DNA of 9,711 nucleotides from contig USJW01000149.1 in NCBI GenBank assembly GCA_900555045.1, positions 1 through 9,711 of the forward strand. The letters are read 5' to 3'. The stretch comes from an uncultured Clostridium sp. GTDB lineage: Bacteria; Bacillota; Clostridia; Lachnospirales; Lachnospiraceae. Shown piece after piece: positions 1 to 6,707 of this stretch (within the stretch, counting starts at the first letter, position 1; every line of letters starts with the position of its first letter). A program made the translations under genes and the position numbers. The notes below the pieces were generated by a model. The model ran no database searches. It was not told where the DNA came from and saw only the letters and a program-made list of their open reading frames with translations.

Positions 1-15
1 GAGAGGGCAAAAAAG

Positions 16-1434
16 ATGGTTTTTAGCAGTTTAGAATTTATATTTCACTTTCTTCCGGCGTTTCTGGTTGTCTACTACGTGATCCCGGGGCGCTGGAGGA
101 ATTCGTGGCTTCTTTTGGGGAGTCTTGGCTTCTATTTTTACGGGGTCAGAGACACCCCATTTTATTTTGTCCTTCTGCTGCTGTCCATTCTGGTGAACTA
201 CAGAATCGGGACGCTGATTGGGCTTCGCAGGGTGAGGCGGCTGCGCAAACGATGGCTGGTTTTTGGTGTGATCTACAATCTCTCCTGGCTGCTGCTCTTT
301 AAATACGCGGCATTTTTTGGCCAGAATTTGAACCTGCTCCTGGAGAACGCCGGTTTCCCGTTTGCGCTTCCGGTTTACCGGCCCATCCTTCCGGTGGGGA
401 TCAGCTTTTACACCTTTCAGGCCATCTCGTATCTGGCGGATGTTTACCGCAAATCCGTTCCATGCGAGCGGTCCCCCGTGGGCTTCGGCATGTACATCAG
501 CATGTTTCCCCAGCTGATCGCAGGTCCCATCGTGACCTACTCTGAGATCCGGCCCCAGATTAACGGGCGGCGGATCGCCTGGAAGGACATCGAGGACGGC
601 CTGCAGGACTTCACGGTCGGGCTGGGCCTCAAGGTACTTTTGGCCAATCGGATCGGCGGCCTGTGGGGCGAGGTGCAGGCGATCGGCTTTGAGAGCATCT
701 CCACGCCCCTGGCCTGGATGGGGCTGGCTGCGTTCAGCCTGCAGATCTATTTTGATTTCTGCGGATACTCGCTCATGGCGAAGGGGTTGGGGACCATGAT
801 GGGCTTTCGCCTGCCGGATAACTTTGACCACCCGTACATGTCCCTGTCCATGACGGAGTTCTGGCGCAGGTGGCATATGACCCTCGGCAGCTGGTTTCGC
901 GAATACGTCTATATCCCTCTGGGCGGCAACCGGAAGGGCGCGCTTGTCACGTTCCGGAATCTTCTGGCGGTGTGGCTCTTGACCGGCTTTTGGCATGGGG
1001 CCAGCTGGAATTTTATCCTCTGGGGCCTTCTGCTGTTTCTGATCATGTCCGTGGAGCGCATGGGGCTTTTGAGGGTGCTTGAGCGGTGGCACCTATTGGG
1101 GCACCTCTACATGCTGTTTGCGATCCCCCTCACCTGGCTGGTGTTCGCCGTCACGGACCTGGGGCAGATCGCCGTGTATTTCCAGAGACTGTTCCCGTTT
1201 TTGGCGAAGGGGACGGAATTCTTTTATTTCAGCGGCGATTATCTGAAGTATGGGAAGCTCTATGCGGTCTCCCTCGTGGCGGGGGCTCTGTTCATGACGG
1301 ATATTCCCCGGCGGATCTATGACCGGCACAGATATTCCCTGGCCACGGCGGTTGCGCTTCTGGCGGTGTTCTGGGGGTGCGTGTACTGCATGCGCATCGG
1401 TCTGGACGACCCGTTTTTGTATTTCAGATTCTAG
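16..1434 (+). CDS. MBOAT family membrane O-acyltransferase (AlgI/DltB-like)
   Basis: A 472-residue polytopic membrane protein of the membrane-bound O-acyltransferase family. It opens with the family's usual hydrophobic block (FHFLPAFLVVYYVIP, then a second segment ending in GFYFYG). The hallmark regions are visible: EFWRRWHMTL with His287, the following WFREYVYIPLGG, and LTGFWHGASWNFILWG with His327, the invariant histidine of the family. Length is normal for AlgI/PatA-type enzymes. These proteins pass an acyl group, usually acetyl, across the membrane to an exported polysaccharide or peptidoglycan. The ATG at 16 follows a purine-rich AGAGGG at 2-7 with good spacing; any promoter lies left of the window. 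The SGNH gene begins 13 nt after the stop, so the two are probably cotranscribed. The acceptor polymer cannot be read from the sequence; alginate, teichoic acid, cellulose and capsule acylation are all possible. Confidence 0.93.
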   Translation: MVFSSLEFIFHFLPAFLVVYYVIPGRWRNSWLLLGSLGFYFYGVRDTPFYFVLLLLSILVNYRIGTLIGLRRVRRLRKRWLVFGVIYNLSWLLLFKYAAFFGQNLNLLLENAGFPFALPVYRPILPVGISFYTFQAISYLADVYRKSVPCERSPVGFGMYISMFPQLIAGPIVTYSEIRPQINGRRIAWKDIEDGLQDFTVGLGLKVLLANRIGGLWGEVQAIGFESISTPLAWMGLAAFSLQIYFDFCGYSLMAKGLGTMMGFRLPDNFDHPYMSLSMTEFWRRWHMTLGSWFREYVYIPLGGNRKGALVTFRNLLAVWLLTGFWHGASWNFILWGLLLFLIMSVERMGLLRVLERWHLLGHLYMLFAIPLTWLVFAVTDLGQIAVYFQRLFPFLAKGTEFFYFSGDYLKYGKLYAVSLVAGALFMTDIPRRIYDRHRYSLATAVALLAVFWGCVYCMRIGLDDPFLYFRF

Positions 1435-1447
1435 GCGGAGGTGTGGG

Positions 1448-2593
1448 ATGAGACGATATTGGTACAGTATTCTTTTGATCGGAAGTTTGATGATAGTCGC
1501 CGGAGTGAAGGCTGCTCCGGCTATGCCGGGGATTTTGGACCGGGCGCGGGAGATCGCGGCGGTTGGATTTGCGGGCGGCTTTTGGGAGGGGAAGAGCAAG
1601 GCGGCAGAAGGCCCCGGGGACTTGGGGGAACGTGATGGGAAGGCGGAAGAGGGAAATTCGGGTAGGGAGGAGTTGAGGGCAGGAGGAGAAACGGGTGATC
1701 CGGGCGTTGAGTTGGCTGGACCGAACGACGAATCCGCTGGGCTGAGCGAGAAAGCCGCCAGACCGGGCGACAAATCCGCGATTCAGGATGGCGGGGCTGA
1801 CGCACAGAATGTCGAGGCTGCGCAGGGCTTGGCTGGGAATGATCAGGACCGCGTCGCCGCTGGCTCTCACGGCGCTGAGCAAGATCGCGCCGCCGCTGGC
1901 TCCCCTGGCGCTGAGCAGGATCGCGCCGCTTCCGGCACCACCGGGGCTGAGCAGGATCGCGCCGACGAGCAGGACTCCACCGCCACCGACTCCTCCGGCG
2001 CCAACCAGGACTCCACCGCCCCATCCCCTGCCACCGACAATTTCTCCGATGTCCTGTTCATCGGCGATTCGCGGACCGTGGGGTTATCGGAGTACGGGGA
2101 TCTGGGGGAGGCGGAGGTGTTTGCAAATTCGGGCATGTCGGTGTTCAATCTCTTTGACTCCCGGGTCACGCTGAAAAGCGGGGGTAAGCAGACGCTGGAG
2201 CAGGTGCTCTCGGACAGGAGCTTTCGGACGGTCTACCTCATGCTGGGCATAAACGAGCTGGGGTATGACGACAAGAGCATCGTCAAACAGTACCAGGCGG
2301 TGGTGGAGCGGATCCGCGCGGCACAGCCTGAGGCCGCCCTGGTGCTGGGAGCCAATCTCCATGTGACCGGTGAGAAGGCTGCCAAGAGCAGCATCTTCAA
2401 CAACCAGCGGATCGATTCCTTAAACGGGGCGATCAAAACCATCGCGGAGAACAATGGCTGCGGCTACATGGACGTCAATCAGCTTTTCGACGATGAGAAC
2501 GGGAATCTGTCCACCGCTTACTCCACCGACGGCGCCCATATTCTGGGAAAATATTACTCGGTTTGGGTGGAGTGGATTCGGGGCAGCCGCTGA
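1448..2593 (+). CDS. Membrane-anchored SGNH/GDSL-family hydrolase or O-acyltransferase partner
   Basis: A 381-residue protein. Residues about 5-22 form a signal anchor or signal peptide (possible cleavage after AGVKA). Residues about 44-198 are a low-complexity hydrophilic linker, and about 199-381 an SGNH catalytic domain. The blocks are clear: GDSR with nucleophile Ser208 and Asp207, Gly229 in NSGMS (block II), GINE with Asn269 (block III), and DGAH with Asp361 and His364 (block V). This start was chosen because GGAGG (1437-1441) sits 6 nt upstream and a hydrophobic N terminus follows; an in-frame start at 1319 would overlap the upstream gene by over 100 nt. SGNH domains next to MBOAT proteins commonly complete acyl transfer to extracellular glycans, as in PatA/PatB-type systems, so a surface O-acetyltransferase is the favoured role. 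A simple esterase remains possible. The linker resembles a wall-spanning spacer. Confidence 0.85.
   Translation: MRRYWYSILLIGSLMIVAGVKAAPAMPGILDRAREIAAVGFAGGFWEGKSKAAEGPGDLGERDGKAEEGNSGREELRAGGETGDPGVELAGPNDESAGLSEKAARPGDKSAIQDGGADAQNVEAAQGLAGNDQDRVAAGSHGAEQDRAAAGSPGAEQDRAASGTTGAEQDRADEQDSTATDSSGANQDSTAPSPATDNFSDVLFIGDSRTVGLSEYGDLGEAEVFANSGMSVFNLFDSRVTLKSGGKQTLEQVLSDRSFRTVYLMLGINELGYDDKSIVKQYQAVVERIRAAQPEAALVLGANLHVTGEKAAKSSIFNNQRIDSLNGAIKTIAENNGCGYMDVNQLFDDENGNLSTAYSTDGAHILGKYYSVWVEWIRGSR
1835..2030 (+). repeat. In-frame 36-bp tandem repeats in the SGNH linker
   Basis: Units begin at 1835, 1871, 1907 and 1943, each 36 nt, with a diverged partial unit at 1997 after an 18-nt insertion. Each encodes a 12-residue motif of the form G-A-E-Q-D-R-A-A-(A/S)-G-(S/T)-X; the first unit is degenerate (GNDQDR). 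The core GCTGAGCA(A/G)GATCGCGCCG is almost identical between the second, third and fourth units, which suggests recent slippage or unequal recombination. The encoded peptide is hydrophilic and probably disordered, with no cysteines. Confidence 0.9.
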
Positions 2594-2609
2594 CCACAGC
2601 CGCTGACCG
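2584..2609 (+). repeat. 13-nt tandem duplication across the SGNH stop codon
   Basis: CAGCCGCTGACC occurs at 2584-2595 and again at 2597-2608, giving two 13-nt units that differ only at the last base. The TGA stop lies in the first unit (2591-2593). The duplication is not a multiple of three and falls just after the reading frame closes, so it has no coding effect. Confidence 0.8.
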
Positions 2610-2621
2610 GTTTCGCTCCCC

Positions 2622-2650
2622 TTGCAATTCAAAGTCACATCCGATATAAT
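2622..2650 (+). promoter_or_regulatory. Sigma-A-type promoter for holA
   Basis: TTGCAA (2622-2627) and a perfect TATAAT (2645-2650) are separated by exactly 17 nt. Transcription would begin near 2657, giving a leader of about 48 nt before the holA ATG. This separates holA from the surface-acylation pair upstream. I see no obvious terminator between the SGNH stop and this promoter, so some read-through is possible. Confidence 0.8.
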
Positions 2651-2704
2651 GGTGGGTAGAGCTACAGGGCAACAACAGATCAAAGTGAACGGGGATAGAC
2701 TGAC

Positions 2705-3682
2705 ATGCAGACACTGAACCAGGACATCAAGGACCGCTCCTTTAAGCCGGTCTACCTGCTGTACGGCGATGAGACGTTTTTAAAGAAAAGCTACAAAAAC
2801 CGTCTGCGGGAGGCAGTGACCGGCGGGGACACCATGAACTACAACTATTACGAGGGTAAGGGAATCAATGTCCCGGAGATTTTAGGACTGGCGGACACCA
2901 TGCCGTTCTTCGCGGACAAGCGCCTGATTCTGGTGGAGGACAGCGGCTTTTTCAAGGGAGGAGGCGAGGCGGAGAGCCTGGCCGAGTATATGGCCGCCAT
3001 TCCGGATACCACCTGCCTGGTGTTCGTGGAGACCGAGGTGGACAAGCGCAGCAAGCTGTACAAGGCGGTAAAAAAGTACGGCTACGCGGCGGAGATGGTC
3101 CGCCAGGAGCCCGCGCAGCTGGCGCGCTGGGCGGCCGGGGTGCTGGCCCGGGAGGGGAAGAAGATCACCGGGCGCACGATGGATCTGTTCCTCAGCAAGG
3201 CCGGGGACGACATGGAGAACATTCTGTCCGAGCTGGACAAGCTGATCAGCTACACCCTGGGCCGCGACGTGATCACCGACGAGGACGTGGAGGCGGTGTG
3301 CACCACCCAGGTGACCAACAAGATTTTCGACATGATCACCGCCATCTCCAGCCGGCAGACGAGGAAGGCCATGGACCTCTACGAGGACCTGCTGACCCTG
3401 AAGGAGCCGCCCATGCGGATTCTGTTTTTGATTGCCCGCCAGTTCAACCAGATTCTACAGGTGAAGGAGCTGATGGGCAAGGGGATGGACAAGAGCACCA
3501 TCGCCTCGAAGCTGAAGCTGGCGCCCTTTGTGGCCGGGAAGATCATGCTTCAGGCCAAGAGCTTTACCAAGGAACAGATTTTTTCCTACGTGAATCTGTG
3601 TGTGGACGCGGAGGAGGCGGTGAAAACCGGACGGCTGCAGGACCGGCTGGCGGTGGAGCTTCTGATTGCCAACAAATATTGA
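2705..3682 (+). CDS. holA: DNA polymerase III delta subunit (clamp loader)
   Basis: A 325-residue protein of the HolA/YqeN family, of usual length. Delta is the clamp-loader subunit that contacts and opens the beta sliding clamp during replication. The N terminus (PVYLLYGDETFLKKSY) is the family signature. Residues 1 to about 140 correspond to the AAA+-like, clamp-binding domain, which in delta lacks a functional ATP site. About 140-210 is the lid, and the rest the helical collar domain, including MRILFLIARQFNQILQVKEL. The ATG at 2705 has only a weak upstream site (GGGGA at 2691-2695, 9 nt away), with a strong promoter before it. The DUF436-type gene follows after 24 nt and is probably in the same operon. 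In many Firmicutes holA lies just upstream of rpsT; here the DUF436 gene and the radical SAM pair separate them. Confidence 0.95.
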   Translation: MQTLNQDIKDRSFKPVYLLYGDETFLKKSYKNRLREAVTGGDTMNYNYYEGKGINVPEILGLADTMPFFADKRLILVEDSGFFKGGGEAESLAEYMAAIPDTTCLVFVETEVDKRSKLYKAVKKYGYAAEMVRQEPAQLARWAAGVLAREGKKITGRTMDLFLSKAGDDMENILSELDKLISYTLGRDVITDEDVEAVCTTQVTNKIFDMITAISSRQTRKAMDLYEDLLTLKEPPMRILFLIARQFNQILQVKELMGKGMDKSTIASKLKLAPFVAGKIMLQAKSFTKEQIFSYVNLCVDAEEAVKTGRLQDRLAVELLIANKY

Positions 3683-3706
3683 GATTGAGACGGAAAGGTG
3701 AAGGCG

Positions 3707-4279
3707 ATGGATATGATGGAGAGCATTGAGTTACAAAAGATACAGGAGCAGGCGCGGGCAGTGGTTACCCAGTTTCTGGAAGTGGCGAAGATGAAGCCGG
3801 GGCAGATTCTGGTGGTGGGCTGTTCCTCCAGCGAGATCGACAGCTTCCGAATCGGTTCCCACTCCAGTGGAGAGATCGGAAAGGCGGTGTTCGAGGCGAT
3901 CTACGGGGAGGTGAAGCCCAGAGGGATTTACCTGGCGGCCCAGTGCTGTGAGCACCTGAACCGGTCGCTGATCCTGGAGGAGGAAGCGGCGGAGCGCTAC
4001 GGCTACGAGCCGGTGAACGTGGTGCCGCAGCTGAAGGCGGGCGGTTCCTTCGCGACGGCCACCTACGAGGGCCTGGAGCACCCGGTGGCGGTGGAGCACA
4101 TCCGCGCCCACGGCGGAATCGACATCGGCGACACCCTGATCGGCATGCACATGCGGGATGTGGCGGTTCCGGTGCGCATTGAGACCAAGGAGATCGGAGC
4201 GGCCCATGTGGTCTGCGCCAGGACAAGGCTCAAATTTGTGGGCGGCGTGCGCGCGCACTACGACGAGAGCAAAATGTGA
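3707..4279 (+). CDS. DUF436/UPF0340 (TIGR01440, YwlG-like) family protein
   Basis: A 190-residue soluble protein matching the YwlG/UPF0340 family by its characteristic segments: LVVGCSSSEI near residue 36, IGSHSSGEIGKAVFEAIYG, YLAAQCCEHLNRSLILEEE, VVPQLKAGGSFATATYEG, and DIGDTLIGMHMRDVAVPVR near the C terminus. The full length is conserved. The family has no established biochemical function that I know of; the conserved Cys, Ser and His residues are suggestive only. ATG 3707 is preferred because AAAGGTG (3694-3700) is well spaced before it. A GTG at 3698 would give three more residues, and ATG 3713 is also possible. It is cotranscribed with holA and ends before a strong intrinsic terminator. 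Confidence 0.88.
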   Translation: MDMMESIELQKIQEQARAVVTQFLEVAKMKPGQILVVGCSSSEIDSFRIGSHSSGEIGKAVFEAIYGEVKPRGIYLAAQCCEHLNRSLILEEEAAERYGYEPVNVVPQLKAGGSFATATYEGLEHPVAVEHIRAHGGIDIGDTLIGMHMRDVAVPVRIETKEIGAAHVVCARTRLKFVGGVRAHYDESKM

Positions 4280-4336
4280 GCGGCGGGAGAGACGGAAAAT
4301 GCCCCAAAATTCGCTCAAGAAATGAACCATGATGGC

Positions 4337-4369
4337 AAACCCACCCAGACAAAGTCTGGGTGGGTTTTT
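4337..4369 (+). terminator. Intrinsic terminator of the holA-DUF436 operon
   Basis: A perfect 14-bp stem (4337-4350 with 4354-4367) closes an AAA loop. The CCCACCCAGAC arm is mirrored by GTCTGGGTGGG, and the stem runs into a T5 tract (4365-4369). This is a textbook rho-independent terminator. It isolates the radical SAM genes from the upstream operon. Confidence 0.93.
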
Positions 4370-4392
4370 GCGCACAGGGGAGGCGACAGCGG

Positions 4393-4421
4393 TGGATAAA
4401 TCATGCGCTCTGTGATAAAAT
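4393..4421 (+). promoter_or_regulatory. Candidate promoter for the radical SAM pair
   Basis: TGGATA (4393-4398, four of six matches to TTGACA) and TAAAAT (4416-4421, five of six to TATAAT) are spaced by 17 nt. It lies just after the upstream terminator and about 65 nt before the first radical SAM start, which is where a promoter is needed. The -35 match is weak, so it may be modest in strength or need an activator. Confidence 0.5.
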
Positions 4422-4479
4422 AGAGCTGATGTGCCGGCGCGCTGGCGTTTGGGCGAAAATATACGACGGAGGTTTCCGG

Positions 4480-4488
4480 ATGAGATGA
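4480..4488 (+). promoter_or_regulatory. Two-codon minigene ATG-AGA-TGA overlapping the radical SAM start
   Basis: GGAGG at 4468-4472 is 7 nt from ATG 4480, an ideal distance, but 12 nt from the coding start at 4485. The ATG at 4480 opens a frame that reads Met-Arg-stop, and its TGA (4486-4488) overlaps the real ATG (4485-4487). The arrangement could allow termination and reinitiation, or it could be incidental. AGA is a plausible regulatory codon, but there is no direct evidence that this minigene is translated. Confidence 0.35.
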
Positions 4489-5387
4489 AGCTTTCTTCTT
4501 TTCTATATCTCGCGCGGTTCGGCGCGAAAACCATACTGCTGCGCAAAAAGTCCCCGATTCTCGGGACGGTGATCGTGACGGACAAGTGCAACCTATCCTG
4601 CAAGCACTGCTCGGTGAACAATATCACCTCCGTAATCTACCCCTACCGGCAAATCCGGGAGCAGATGGAGCGACTCTTCGGCATGGGGGTGCGGATCCTG
4701 TTCTTCTGCGGCGGGGAGACCTTTCTGTGGAAGGACGAGGGGAGGACGCTGCGGGACCTGGTGGTGGAGGCCAAGGAGATGGGCTTTCTCATCGTGAACG
4801 TGGTGACCAACGGGACGTTTCCCATCGACCTGCCGGAGGCGGACCTGATCCTTTTAAGCCTGGACGGCGACCGAGAGCGGCACAATGAGATCCGCGGGGA
4901 TACGTATGACGGGATCATGGAGAACATAAGAAACGCCACCTCGGACAATATCTGTTTCTACATGGCCGTCAACCAGATCAACAAGGGGGCGGTGCGGGAG
5001 GTGTGCACACTTGCGAGGGACCTCGCCAACGTGCGCGCCGTGTCCTTCAATTTCCACACCCCGTACCCGGACACAAGGGAGCTGGCCCTCTCCCGGGAGG
5101 AGAAGGCGGCGTGCTGCAGGGTACTGGAGCAGATGATGGACGAGGGCATGCCGGTGTTCAACCTAAGGAGCGCGTTCCCGTACCTGATCGACAACCGCTT
5201 TCCCACGCCCTGTCATCAGTGTGTGGTGATCGAGAACGGGAAGGTGAGCACATGCGGCCGCTGCATCGACGTGCCGGGGCTCTGCGGGGAGTGCGGATAC
5301 TTTTTTGTGGCGGAGTACACGCTGCTGTTTAACGGAAATATCAAGGTGATTTTGGAGATGCTGCGGACATATCTGAAATACATATAG
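4485..5387 (+). CDS. Radical SAM protein with a C-terminal SPASM-like cysteine cluster
   Basis: A 300-residue radical SAM enzyme. The cluster motif is C35-x3-C39-x2-C42 (DKCNLSCKHC), which holds the [4Fe-4S] that cleaves S-adenosylmethionine. The GGE motif that binds the SAM amino group is at residues 76-78. The C-terminal part carries three CxxC pairs (C243/C246, C257/C260, C267/C270), like a SPASM or twitch auxiliary cluster region, followed by a hydrophobic tail (YFFVAEYTLLF). Such proteins act on peptides, small metabolites or lipids; I cannot assign the substrate. ATG 4485 is chosen because the family match begins right after it and GGAGG lies upstream; a GTG at 4431 is the longest alternative. 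The next gene, also radical SAM, starts 9 nt after the stop, so the two are surely cotranscribed. Confidence 0.85.
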   Translation: MKLSSFLYLARFGAKTILLRKKSPILGTVIVTDKCNLSCKHCSVNNITSVIYPYRQIREQMERLFGMGVRILFFCGGETFLWKDEGRTLRDLVVEAKEMGFLIVNVVTNGTFPIDLPEADLILLSLDGDRERHNEIRGDTYDGIMENIRNATSDNICFYMAVNQINKGAVREVCTLARDLANVRAVSFNFHTPYPDTRELALSREEKAACCRVLEQMMDEGMPVFNLRSAFPYLIDNRFPTPCHQCVVIENGKVSTCGRCIDVPGLCGECGYFFVAEYTLLFNGNIKVILEMLRTYLKYI

Positions 5388-5396
5388 AGGAGAATT

Positions 5397-6650
5397 ATGA
5401 GCATTTTAACCACTCTGACGCGGATGTGGCTCACACGGTCCGTGAAGCCGTTCACGTTTGAGCGCCAATGGGACGAGGCGCTGCCGTTCGTGGACTGTAA
5501 AAATCTGGGGCTCTACGTGCACATCCCATTCTGCAGCCGAATCTGTAGCTTCTGCCCCTACTGCAAGGAAATCTATGCGCCCGAGACGTGCAGCCGCTAC
5601 ATCGACGCGCTGATCCGGGAAATCCATCTGGTGGGGGCAAAAAGCCCGGGAAAGAAGGAGGCGACCAGCCTGTATTTCGGCGGCGGCACCCCGGCTCTGG
5701 CGGCGGATCGGCTGGGGGAGGTGATCGCCGCCCTGCGCGAGCACTTTGTGATCACAGAGGGAATCGGCGTGGAATTGCACCCGGACAATGTGACGCCCGG
5801 GCTTTTGCGCACCTTAAAGGCCGCGGGGGTCACGAAGATCAGCATCGGGATTCAGTCGTTCCAGGAAAAGTATCAGGAGATTCTCGGGAGAAAGCGGGTG
5901 GACCTGGCTTCCATGGCGCGGGTCCTGGCGGAGGTTCCCTTTGAGACCGTGTCCATGGACTTTATCTTCGCGCTGCCGGGCCAGACCTTTGAGGATTTGC
6001 GGGCGGATGTGGACACCGCCTTTGAGAACGGGGCAAACCATGTGGCAGTTTACCCGTTCATCGATTTTTCATTCACCTCCAGTGAGGTGCCGGTCATGGG
6101 AAAGGCAGAGAAGCGCCGGCTTTTGGACGCGCTCACGGACTACTGCCTGGGGAAAGGCCTGGTGCGAACCTCCATCTGGACCTTCTCGAAGGCGGAACAT
6201 ATCGGCTATTCCTCCATGACCAGGGACAATTTCCTGGGATTCGGCTGCTCCGCCACCACGCTGCTGCGGGATCAGTTTAAGATTAACACGTTTTCTGTTG
6301 AGGAGTACTGCGGGAGAGTGAACGCGGGCACGCCTGCGACCTCCCTGACGCTGCGCTTTTCCAGGCGGCAGCGCATGGTGTACTACCTGTTCTGGACCGC
6401 CTACAGCACCCAGGTGCGGGAGGACGACTTCCTTCGGTTCTTCGGCGTGCCGCTAAGGCGGATGTATGGGCTGGAGCTGGGGCTTGCGCGGCTTTTGGGA
6501 TTTGCCAGGAAAAAGGACGGCGTCTACACCATGACGGCCAAGGGCGCATTCTACTACCACTACTATGAAAACTTTTACACCCTGGCCTACATTGACAAGA
6601 TGTGGGGGATCATGCGCCGGGAGGCATTTCCGGAGCGGATCACGCTGTAA
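5397..6650 (+). CDS. HemN-like radical SAM protein (coproporphyrinogen III oxidase-like family)
   Basis: A 417-residue protein. The N-terminal signature YVHIPFCSRICSFC gives C46-x3-C50-x2-C53, with a further Cys at 56. YFGGGTPAL (Gly95-97) follows, as in HemN, HemW and ChuW/HutW proteins. ELHPDNVT and KISIGIQSF are the core barrel strands of this family, and residues from about 320 resemble a HemN C-terminal domain. The family includes anaerobic coproporphyrinogen dehydrogenase (HemN), the heme chaperone HemW and the anaerobic heme-degrading ChuW/HutW. I cannot place it in one of these: HemN itself has CxxxCxxCxC, and this has CxxxCxxCxxC. It is preceded by AGAGGAGAA 9 nt after the upstream stop, a good ribosome-binding site, and is likely translationally linked to its partner. 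It faces rpsT tail to tail. Confidence 0.85.
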   Translation: MSILTTLTRMWLTRSVKPFTFERQWDEALPFVDCKNLGLYVHIPFCSRICSFCPYCKEIYAPETCSRYIDALIREIHLVGAKSPGKKEATSLYFGGGTPALAADRLGEVIAALREHFVITEGIGVELHPDNVTPGLLRTLKAAGVTKISIGIQSFQEKYQEILGRKRVDLASMARVLAEVPFETVSMDFIFALPGQTFEDLRADVDTAFENGANHVAVYPFIDFSFTSSEVPVMGKAEKRRLLDALTDYCLGKGLVRTSIWTFSKAEHIGYSSMTRDNFLGFGCSATTLLRDQFKINTFSVEEYCGRVNAGTPATSLTLRFSRRQRMVYYLFWTAYSTQVREDDFLRFFGVPLRRMYGLELGLARLLGFARKKDGVYTMTAKGAFYYHYYENFYTLAYIDKMWGIMRREAFPERITL

Positions 6651-6651
6651 A

Positions 6652-6688
6652 ATAAAAAAATCCTTTCGGTGGGTTAGTCCGAAAGGAT
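6652..6688 (-). terminator. Intrinsic terminator of rpsT
   Basis: A 10-bp stem ATCCTTTCGG/CCGAAAGGAT (6660-6669 and 6679-6688) has a 9-nt loop. Read on the minus strand it is followed by a run of seven T, then A, then more T. On the plus strand no T-run follows, so it is not a good terminator for the HemN-like gene that converges on it, although the hairpin could still protect that transcript's 3' end. Confidence 0.85.
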
Positions 6689-6707
6689 CAAAGGTTGTCT
6701 CTATCTA

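Noticed and set aside
31..1092. Long minus-strand open frame of 353 codons
   Set aside because: It lies fully antisense to the MBOAT gene, has no recognisable domain and is His/Pro/Gln-rich as expected from GC-rich antisense reading; it is a shadow.
1319..1447. Longer start for the SGNH gene
   Set aside because: It overlaps the MBOAT gene by 116 nt, has no signal-like N terminus, and the ATG at 1448 has GGAGG at ideal spacing followed by a hydrophobic segment.
1521..2024. Antisense Arg/Pro-rich open frame over the SGNH linker
   Set aside because: It arises from the GC-rich repeats on the other strand and has no credible start signal or domain.
1835..2030. CRISPR-like array from 36-bp repeats
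   Set aside because: Units are contiguous, in frame and coding, with no unique spacers between them and no cas genes nearby.
3731..4627. Minus-strand open frame of 298 codons
   Set aside because: It covers the DUF436 gene in antisense, the intrinsic terminator and the start of the radical SAM gene, with no family resemblance.
6660..6688. Bidirectional terminator serving the HemN-like gene too
   Set aside because: The T-run needed on the plus strand is absent after the hairpin; only the minus direction has one.
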